Source: Chinchilla lanigera (taxonomy: Eukaryota > Chordata > Mammalia > Rodentia > Chinchillidae). Taken from it: DNA of 64,000 nucleotides. Positions 55,690-64,000 of the stretch are shown here, piece by piece. Position numbers and translations under genes: made by a program. Position 1 is the stretch's first letter, and the number at the start of each line of letters is the position of its first letter. The notes beneath the pieces are model-generated. The model was not told the origin of the DNA. It ran no database searches and was given only the letters and a program-made list of their open reading frames with translations. The stretch lies in assembly GCF_000276665.1 (NCBI RefSeq), contig NW_004955416.1:6784796-6848795 (forward strand), written 5' to 3'.

Positions 55690-55960
55690 CTGCACTTCAC
55701 TTCCTCATCATGTATCCACAAAAAATATAAACACATATGTACATGTGAAAAAACTTGTACATATTTAACATACACAATTCAATAAGTTTGTGGTATATAA
55801 CCATAAAACCATTCCTGCCATCAAGGACATGAGCATATCCATCATCTCCCAAACTTTTCTTCTATCCCCTTTATCAGGCATGCATGTCCCAGCATGTAGC
55901 CTGGACAACTTTTCAGAATCCTGTCTCAAAATTTTAAAAAAGGGCTATGAATATAGCATC
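55690..55960. repeat. old L1 3'UTR-type fragment
   Basis: 'tttaacatacacaattcaat', 'ataaccataaaaccattcct', 'ggacatgagcatatccatca'. Related to 47,440-48,005. Confidence 0.5.
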
Positions 55961-55974
55961 CGATTTCTAGTAGT

Positions 55975-55976
55975 GC

Positions 55977-56012
<36 letters not shown>

Positions 56013-56056
56013 ATGTGTATATATATATGTATACATATATACACACACACATATAT
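55975..56056. repeat. (TA)n/(TG)n/(CA)n compound microsatellite
   Basis: Alternating purine-pyrimidine DNA: TA repeats, then TG repeats, TA again and ACAC. The frame crossing it is not a gene. Confidence 0.95.
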
Positions 56057-56142
56057 GGGTTGTAATCATGATATTTAAATAATATATACTTTAAGTGGAT
56101 AACATCATTGAACAAAATAAGCAATTAAAAAATATTTTATTG

Positions 56143-56382
56143 GAGCTGGATATGCTCACCCACATCTGGAATTTAGCACTCAGGAGGGTGATGCAGGAGG
56201 ATCCCACAGGTTTCAAACCAGGCTGGGCTACATAGCTCAAAGCCAGCCTGAACTACAAAGGGAGACCCCATCTTGAAAAAACAAAGCAAATATATAATAT
56301 ACATTTACATAGCTCAGTGGTAGAGCACTTGCCTAACATGCACAAGTCCTGTAATCAATCCCCAGCACTGTACAAAAATAAC
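56143..56382 (+). repeat. B1+ID composite SINE
   Basis: B1 part: 'agctggatatgctcaccca', 'ctcaggagggtgatgcagg', 'caggctgggctacatagc', 'agaccccatcttgaaaaaac'. ID part from about 56,308: 'acatagctcagtggtagagc', 'acttgcctaacatgcacaag', 'atcaatccccagcactg'. A further partial B1 ('ggctgaggcgggaggatcac') follows at 56,415-56,480. Confidence 0.75.
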
Positions 56383-56489
56383 TGATTTATTGGACATAAT
56401 AAATAATACAAATTTTGGCTGAGGCGGGAGGATCACTGAGAGTTTGAAGCCAGCCTGAAATGCATAGCACCTCAAACAAATAAATCCAA

Positions 56490-59400
56490 TATTTCATCCC
56501 AGAATTTAAATCACTTGACGACTGATTTTATATCTATGAGACAGGCATTATAATATTATGATAGTAATGTCTGCTAAAAACAAGAGAGAAAAATCTTTTC
56601 TGGTTCTGAGTAACACTTCTGGAAATGAGGTCAAATGTCCTGATTAGTTCACTCTAAAGACTACACCACAATAATTATCAGGTTCTTTAAGTTTCATTAT
56701 CTAATACTGATGAGAGTTTAAGAAGTTCCAGTGTAGAAATAAGACCAAACTGTTTTGGTGAAATGATCATGAAAAGTATAGAGCACAGATTCATCATTCA
56801 CACTGTAGAAAGATTTCTGTACCAGCTCATGGTACAGAAAGACACCACATTCTCAAACTCTACCCAGTAACTTCCACTTACAACTCCCTGGTAAAGACCT
56901 GGACAGCACAACCACCCTTACCATCAAAGGAATCTGGAAGGTATTTCTATGTGGGCCCAAACAAAATCAAGTTTGCTTAAGCAAGAAAAAATAACAGGAC
57001 GGATACTGAGTAGACAGCAAGCAATGATGGCCACATGATCAAGAACATTTTACATGTGGGCTTAAGTTCCACAAGTCAGAAACCATTGGCTCAAACTGCT
57101 TACTAGCCTCAGTGGATCTTCAAAGCATGTCAGGTAAAGAGGAGGTAAGAAGAAAGAATTGTAATGCAAAATAAATACAAATCTATTCCCACCTCTTTGT
57201 GGCTAGGCAGCTGTTGCAGTCATTAACTGAATCACTTGTAAGTCTCCAAAGTAAATTAGAGTCAAATCTTCCAATTAATTAACTGTGGCACAATTATCAC
57301 AGAACTTGATAATTACAGTATACCTGCCCTCACAGGCACTGAGGGCAGGCCCCTGGCCTTGATTACATCTGCCATGCAGTACCCTCTCCTCTTAAAACAA
57401 AACAAAACAAAACAAAACAAAAAAACAGCACACAGATACAGAATAAGGCACAGACAGGAGGAAGACACAATTTCTCGAAATCTTAAAATGTATAGACAAT
57501 TCTTTGCAGCTTCCATGCTTTCACAGGAGAACCCTAAACACATTAGAAATAACATTGGATGTTGACAGCCAAGACCTGGGAAACTCCCCAAAGAACTTAC
57601 AAAGACACAGTAAAAGAAACATGCTCACCTAAAAGTGGCAAGACTGGGGAGTTCTTCCAGCCCTGATATGGCTACTGCAAGAAGGCATTCCCTCACTCCC
57701 ATCTTGATTTTCACACCTATAAATGACGACATTGAACCAAATGAAAGATACCTGTGTTGTTTCTCCCTCAACAGTGGTCCAAATGAAGTGGAAAGAATCC
57801 ACAGGTGGCACACCAATACTAGGATGACAAGATATGAGTCAAGGGCCAAAACATGTTCACTCATACTGATCTCCATTCATCTTATACAAATGCCTGGGTT
57901 TCACAAATTAATGCTAACAGAATGAAATTTTAATGACTGAAAATGAAATGATTATATTCACCTTTAGCTGCAACTGTCACTAGCTAGCATGGATCCTTGT
58001 TTTAGTGGTAATGAAAATTAAAACTAAAGTGACTGTATGAGTTTAAGGGCAAAAGCTGTCACTGAAAGGGAAGATAAGAAAAGGGCTACAGCTTGAGCAG
58101 TAGTTGGAGGAGGCACATTCTAATGAAGAGGATCAGAATAGCCAATTAGTGAAGCCAAGGAAGCAGTTTAAGGAGGCACTTGTATCTCAGACCTGGTTTT
58201 GTACCTCAGGTTGAATCTTCATGACTCAAGGAGCAACTCAGTCATGTAAGGCTCTGCTGGAATCCAAGTGAACATAGGTTTAGGACAACAAAGACTTCAA
58301 GGGCTTAGGTGTTCTCAGTCTTGAATCGTGATGAGATAGGCAAGGTAAATTTAGGTCTAATAAAGCTTGTGTTCACAACTTTTAGAGAGGCAGTCCCTAA
58401 GTTATTAAGATGCCTATATGCAGAGCTGAGAAGGATTTCCTTTTGACCCAGAGTTTTTACAAATGCAGGTCAAACTTTGTTCTACCTGTAGTTAACTACT
58501 GGGTATTTACAGGCCCAAGTGAAGATACAGTTTTTAGCAAAAACCCCTCTGAACTCCCTGACTGCCTCAGAGGAAAACACAAGTCATGCTTTTGATGAAT
58601 AACAGGGTAAGGGCCCTGGAGTTTTTTGTCCTTGTTCCTGTGGTGGTCTCTGACCACATCACGACTGTACCACAATGACCAACTGACCCACAGTAAAGCA
58701 TCCCATCGTGGTGGTCTTTGGGAGTGGGCTTTGTTTTTACTGCTCTAAAATTGTGTGTTTAAATAGGAAAATGACGCTACCAACCCCTCCTAGACTCAAC
58801 TCTAGGGTCAGAAAGGCTGCATTTGTCTCCATGGGAACGCTAAGATTACTTACTAATATTCTATGACTCTGACCCAGTAGAGGTGCTGAAACTTTAGTGT
58901 GCCTATGAATCACTGGCAACACTTACTAAAGATGTGAATTTCTAAACCCTACTCCAGAGGTTCTGAGATGTGGAGTGCTTACTAGTTAATTCTAATGTAG
59001 GTAATTCAAAACCCATACACAGAGACACACTGGTGATTTCAAGGCAGCTAAGAAGGATCCTCATTCCAGGGGGGAAAAAAAGCTTTTTAATTTCCTTAGG
59101 AACCTATCTTCCTAGAGGAAAATTGCAACCCTCAAATCACACTATCAGTAAATATGGGACAGTGATTTTCAACAGGAAAGATTTGATGTACCTCACTGAA
59201 AATCCTAACTCATCTTCCAAAGGAGTATGCTGAAGAATAGCAGAATGTGCATCCCAAAACATGCCATTTTTGCATAAGAATTATTTTGAGTTGAAGGCAA
59301 CTGAAAAGAATGAGACAAGAAAAATTCTCTGCCCTCCATTTGCCTAAAAGCAGGACACAAATTTACAGTAGCGCCCTCTCCTTCCTTCCTCCTTCCCCCA

Positions 59401-59994
59401 CCAGGAAGTACAAGAGTTGATTGCCATAGGTTATTTTAGACACTTATGAGCCTGGAGTGGGCACCAGATGAATTTACATAAACTTTACTAATCAAGCTTT
59501 GCTGACAGTGAGTTTACCCTATACAGTCATGAACTGCATAAAACTAAAATGGAGTTGTGCACTTCCTGTCACCTAGTATTTTTACTGTTCTTTTTCTATG
59601 CCTAGATATGTTTAGATACACAACTTCTTGTTGTGTTACAATTTCCCACAGTATTTGGCATAGTAACGTGGTGTACAAGTTTGCAGCCTGGGAGTAGTAG
59701 TCTATGCCTAAATGTGCAGTAGGCTTTAGCATCTAGGTTAACATAAGTACACTCTACAGTGTTTACACAATGATGAAATGTCCTAGAACATTTCTCAGAA
59801 TACAGCCCGTTAAGCGATACAGGATTGTATTTGCCTTTCCACAATTTATTATTTGCTAGAGTCTCAAGGTCCTTTTCATTTGTCTTATCATTTCTCTAAA
59901 AATTTACTGTTCTTTGTTGAAGATGCTACAAAAGCCAGAGCACTAAAGTCACCTCTTTGAGACTTACCCATTTTTTTAGTGTCTCCCACGTTTC
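56490..59994. other. no gene seen; small (AAAAC)n repeat
   Basis: About 3.5 kb without a supportable gene or transposon. A (AAAAC)n tract lies at 57,394-57,427. Frames at 57,625-57,925 overlap on both strands and have no domain. Confidence 0.4.
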
Positions 59995-60186
59995 ATGGTT
60001 TGAATGTCTCCTTCAATGCTTCAATTTAAACACTGAAATTTAATCATCACTATGCCTGCATTGGGAAATGGGACCTGTCCTGGAGAGTGATTATGTCATG
60101 AGGGTTCCACTCTAAGGAATGGATTCACGACATTATTGCAGGAGTGGGCTGGCTATCATGAGAAGGGCTTTGTTATAAAAGCTCTC

Positions 60187-60365
60187 AGACAAGTGTGGTG
60201 GCACACACTTGTAATCCAAGCACTCTGGGAAGCTGAGGCAGGAGAATCTCAAGTCTGAGCTCACTCTGGGCAACTTAGCAACTTAGCAAAACCCTTCTCA
60301 AAATAAAAAATAAAAAGGGCTGCAGATTAGTGCTGAGACCCCGGGTTCAATCTTTACTATGGGAG
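60187..60365 (+). repeat. B1+ID composite SINE
   Basis: 'caagtgtggtggcacacact', 'gggaagctgaggcaggagaa', 'aacccttctcaaaataaaaa', then an ID-like half 'gggctgcagattagtgctga' and 'gggttcaatctttactatg'. Confidence 0.7.
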
Positions 60366-60504
60366 AAAGGAGCAAGGCAGACCTCTCTCAATGCTAACAT
60401 GTTCCCTTGCTCCTACCTGCTCTCACCAGGTGATGTCTCTACCACAAGGCAAAAAGGCCCGCATCAGATGCCACTACCTGGATGTTGGAATCCTTCATCT
60501 TCAG

Positions 60505-61117
60505 AATATTATAGACAGCTAAGCTAGGCAGAAATATTATAGGCTGTCAGATAAGGCTAGGCCCTCCAGAGTGGCAGGACCAAGGTGAAACACATCTCAA
60601 CAGTGGCTGGAGACATATCTGTTGGAGACCAGGCCTCAAGATAAAGAAGAAATGACCAGGTCTGTATACATCCTTCAAGTACAAACACCAGACCTAATGA
60701 AGCCTAGATAGACCTCACTCACCCTGGTGGATGACTAAGGCCTTCAGACCCATCATTTCCTAGAAAAAGTCTTTGTTCTTTCCATGCACCCTTGTTATAT
60801 GACTTGTTTCCCCATTAGATCACTATTACCTAAGCAACAATATCCTTATTGGTTAATCATAGCTGTTACCCACATCATACTCATGTGAGTATGGCTCTGT
60901 AAAACTTCCCTGTAAAGAGGGGTCCATGGCAACCCATCGGGCCTCTCCTGCCTCGCAGGAAATTATATATATATATTTTTTTTTTCTCTCAATAAGTATC
61001 TTCTTACTCTTAACCTCTGTTGTTCCTAGAATTCATTCTTCAATTTTTAAAGAACACGAACTCAGAGTATCAGATATCTAATGGGTTGGGAATTATATTT
61101 CTCTTATATCATATTTG
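60505..61117 (+). repeat. ERV-A-family LTR (U3-R-U5) with primer-site remnant
   Basis: 'ttatagacagctaagctagg' matches the ERV-A U3 start, 'tttctctcaataagtatctt' is R, and 'gaacacgaactcagagtatc' is U5. After 'ctcttatatca' comes 'tatttgggggttctgatatc', resembling the ERV-A primer site. It lies inside the MaLR LTR. Confidence 0.8.
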
Positions 61118-61225
61118 GGGGTTCTGATATCTCTGTAACAAGAACATGATGAAATAAATATGTTTTCTTTATAAGTTACCCAGTATGTGACATTCTGTTA
61201 TCATAGCATAAAATGGATGATGATA

Positions 61226-62066
61226 TACGTACATAGGAGACCTACATATTAATAAACTCATCTGTTCTTTTGTTACAGGGGTCTCAGCTGAGAATTCAGA
61301 AGGATAAAGGGAAATCACATTTCCCTACAATGTACACATCGTCTTTCTCTCTAGAGCTCTGTCAACAGTAGCGCTACCAACTCTTCCCACTTTTCTTGAG
61401 GATATGGGTCTTCACAGTCTTAGACATGATTTCAGCTTCCAGAAGATAATTCACTCTGTAAGCTTTCAGCTGTCATAACTTTTAATGAAAGAGGTAATGG
61501 TTTGCAATCTACAATTACCTCCTCTGGATTAGCTAGGGAACTGAAATTCCAAGGAAGATCCCTATCGTCTCTGTTCTTTAATTCATCCCTACTGGCACAC
61601 TGCCAATCCTTCTAGCATCACAAGAATTAGATCTCAGACATTCCAACATGGGAACAATTCAGAAAGCAATTCCACTTCATCCTCCATAAACCCTGCTTCG
61701 CATCCAGGTAAACTAAAATGAGCCCATACTATTTTTTTCTTTTAATAAATTAAAATGTTATAGGAACTTAAGATTCTTTGCTTAACAGTGTATTATGGGA
61801 CTAGACTCAAACTATCCAAAAATATGAGAATAGTAAGGTCATAAAAAGTTGAATTTAAAAATTTCTGTATACTATTTCACAGGAATATGAAACACCATGA
61901 AGGCTGGGATTTCTTTTGCTTCCAAACTATGTCCCAGGCACCTAAAGCAATGCTTAGCTTTTAGCAGGATCTTGCTAAATATTAGTAGAATAAATAAATG
62001 AACAAATGATAACACCAAAAGCAGTGATTCTTGGCATGTCCAAACACTCTTCACAGACTGAGCCTA
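61226..62066. other. no recognisable feature
   Basis: About 0.8 kb with no supported gene or repeat. Confidence 0.4.
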
Positions 62067-62099
62067 AGGCGCTCGCACACGCACGCGCATGCGCACGCG

Positions 62100-62137
<38 letters not shown>
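62067..62137. repeat. (CG)n/(CA)n alternating purine-pyrimidine tract
   Basis: Starts GGCGCTCGCACACGCACG, passes through a pure CGCGCGCG run at about 62,094-62,108 and ends in about 15 CA units. CpG density is far above the rest of the window. Confidence 0.95.
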
Positions 62138-62138
<1 letters not shown>

Positions 62139-63620
62139 TCCATCTACCTCTGCAAACCAAACCCCATGGAGAGGAGTGCTGGAGTCTGATCCCACATCTC
62201 TACCCAATTCCACACCAGTGAAGTCACATTGGTAGCTTGAAACTGGCCATGACTGGAGTAGCTGCACTGTGAAAACCCAAACGCGACAAACAGGGCTGAG
62301 CGGAAGCCCACTGTTGACTACCTAACAGCACACCACTGACCTTGACACTCTTAATGCCTCTTCTCTGTAAACACAAAGGCAAGAAAGAATTAAACCCAGG
62401 TTTTGACAGCTCTACTTAGAAAAGAAAACAGTTATTACTCAACTTATTTCATAAAAATATAAATTCACATCAATTTTCTGGTTCAAGTTTTTCAAATGAG
62501 AAGAGACATGAATGTATACTAATGAGGATCCTCTGTGAGAAGATTACCCATTTGCAGAAAGTTACAGTTAATAACAATTAAAGGAGCAAAGGAAGAAATC
62601 TGACCACAGGATGAATGAAGGATGGAGGACATGAGCCTGAGGCTCAGCCCACCGAGAGTCTGTGGAGAAGCTGAGAGTGGCTCTTTTGAATGGAGCAGGA
62701 TAGAATCACACATTCTGATTCTGACTACAAATCACACTTATTTTCAAGCATGTCTACAGTTTCTACTAGGTATCACTCACTAGTCTTTTGCTCAGCAAAT
62801 ATTTACTCATTATTCCAGCCATAAGCACCACATATACACAAGTGTTTAACATCATCCAGACAAAAGGAAGGAGTTGAGAGAATGCTTATTGGAAATTTTT
62901 TTTTAAATAGTTCTTGATGGTCACCAATTAAAGGAGATTCCTGAAATGGAACTGTCTACATGCTTTGTTTGTTTTGGTCTTACATAGATAAGCAGAAAAC
63001 AGGAGGCCTTGTAAAGGTTTTTAAAAATCAGTTACGTCACACATTTCAAAGGAAATAAGTTTAAAGGAAACTGGCTATTTTCCATTTTTAATGTTCCCTG
63101 ATGTCTAGTCTGGAAGTAGGGAGGAACTGTCAAGTAACTTAGCACACTCTGCATAAGAACCTTCTCTTTGGGAAGGATCTTTATCTCTCTATCCACTTTT
63201 ATCCTACTTTTTAAATTTTTTTCTTCCTGTCAGCGGTTTTTTGTTTTGTTTTATTTTATTTTGTTTTACATTTTTAAGATTAACTAGCTGCATTACTTGA
63301 ATTAGATATTAACTTGGTGTGTACTCTTTTTTATCCAACTCTATTTTAGGTTGCCCTTATTTATATACTAACTAAACTGTTCATTGTGCTCTAATTACAC
63401 TCCTCCCTCTGAAGAAGTATCTCTAACTGCCGCTAGTGAAGATGGGCAAAGGTCTCAGTCTACTGCTTCCAACTGAAAGAGGTCAGTGTATGAGGCCAAC
63501 ACTCAGGGATTTTTTTAAAGAGCTAATCTAAGGACCCCTCAGTAGAAGTCATGTTGGAGAAGTCAACAGTTATAGACTCTTCAGAGGGTTGATCTACTGG
63601 AGCCTAATAAAAGGGGTCTG
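62138..63620. other. no gene seen; small (TTTTG)n-like tract
   Basis: About 1.5 kb without a supported gene. T-rich 'ttttgttttgttttattt' repeats lie at 63,238-63,270. Confidence 0.4.
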
Positions 63621-63621
63621 G

Positions 63622-63725
63622 GGGCTGGGGATTTAGCTCAGCGGCAAAGCGCCTACCTGGCAAGCGCAAGGTCGTGAGTTCGGTTCCCGGTACCGGAGAA
63701 AAACCGAAAAAAAAAAAAAAAAAAG
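63622..63725 (+). repeat. young ID-type SINE, intact Pol III boxes
   Basis: 'ggctggggatttagctcagc', 'aagcgcctacctggcaagcg', 'aaggtcgtgagttcggttcc', 'cggtaccggagaaaaaccg' then about 18 A. TAGCTCAGCGG (A box) and GAGTTCGGTTCCC (B box) are close to a functional tRNA-like promoter. GGGGTCTGG flanks it at 63,613-63,621 and 63,726-63,734. Confidence 0.93.
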
Positions 63726-64000
63726 GGGGTCTGGCACATTTATGTTGGATCCATCTGAATGACCATTTCAAGTTTGACAGTCTCTAGGCAAACAGAAACA
63801 ACTGAAGAGATGGTGGGGTTTGTGGTTTTTGAGAACAATTTCAGCCAAGGAATTTAGAGATTCTTCTGGTTCTTTTACAGTAGCCACTGTGGCTTTTTAA
63901 CATTGTTAAAATAGATGTAGCTGAAGACTGCCAGTAGAGGCCAATGTAATGCTTAGAGCCCCCTTTTTATACTAGCCTATCTTACTATTGTTTTTATATA

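Larger units (their letters stand above)
59995..61225 (+). repeat. MaLR-type LTR, interrupted by SINE and by an ERV-A-family LTR
   Basis: Left arm (59,995-60,186) starts 'tttcatggtttgaatgtctc'. Middle arm is 60,366-60,504 with 'gttcccttgctcctacctgc'. Right arm (61,118-61,225) resumes 'atgaaataaatatgttttct', 'taagttacccagtatgtgac', 'aaaatggatgatgata'. Three collinear pieces of one old LTR. Confidence 0.65.

Noticed and set aside
1..64000. CRISPR arrays, bacterial operons, rRNA
   Set aside because: Nothing resembling them occurs. Repeat spacing is transposon- or microsatellite-derived, and the sequence is clearly mammalian.

Overview
The window looks like non-coding nuclear DNA from a mammal, most probably a rodent. 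I found no intact protein-coding gene, rRNA, tRNA gene or CRISPR array. The rodent call rests on tRNA-derived ID-type SINEs with recognisable A and B boxes, B1-type (7SL-derived) SINEs, ID+B1 composite SINEs, many MaLR-type LTRs and L1 elements. The ID consensus here (CCTGCCTGGCAAGCGCAAGG, then a B box near GAGTTCGGTTCCCGG) is not the mouse/rat one. A castorimorph (beaver-like) or other non-murid rodent is my guess, at low confidence. Open reading frames are short; the long ones that mean anything are remnants of L1, two endogenous retroviruses (ERVs) and a piggyBac transposase.

Layout. 1-2 kb: inverted L1 5' end with 142-bp promoter monomers, abutting an old L1 3' end that is split by an MLT/MER-type repeat. 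3.6-6.9 kb: degraded L1 with a 5'UTR start fused to mid-ORF2; its 3' end is split by a MaLR LTR and a SINE. 7-11 kb: several MaLR LTRs. 11.3-14.6 kb: SINEs, one split by a 5'-inverted L1. 14.6-17.2 kb: old L1 interrupted by an unidentified transcript-like sequence. 18.5-22.3 kb: MaLR and other LTRs and a TG microsatellite. 22.9-24.2 kb: L1 ORF1/ORF2 fragment ending in a short hairpin and a 67-bp copy of piggyBac sequence. 26.7-28.1 kb: the piggyBac transposase relic itself, split by an LTR-like block. 28.7-31.7 kb: two L1 fragments, the second interrupted by a ~0.69-kb retrocopy with a target-site duplication. 34.9-41.9 kb: ERV-A. 48.6-55.55 kb: ERV-B. 55.7-64 kb: scattered SINEs, a MaLR interrupted by an ERV-A-family LTR, simple repeats, and a young ID SINE near the right end.

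Most notable: ERV-A has the structure R-U5-PBS-gag-pol-env-U3-R-poly(A) and sits inside one older repeat with a short duplicated target. That is a genomic copy of a retroviral mRNA made by L1 machinery, not an ordinary LTR-flanked provirus. ERV-A and ERV-B also share an AT-rich non-coding block at the same place, between protease and the rest of pol. Both elements are heavily broken by stops, frameshifts and insertions, and neither can code for a working virus.

All family names come from reading the sequence and remembering consensus shapes; no database search was run. Boundaries are usually good to about 10-30 bases, except target-site duplications, which were read directly.
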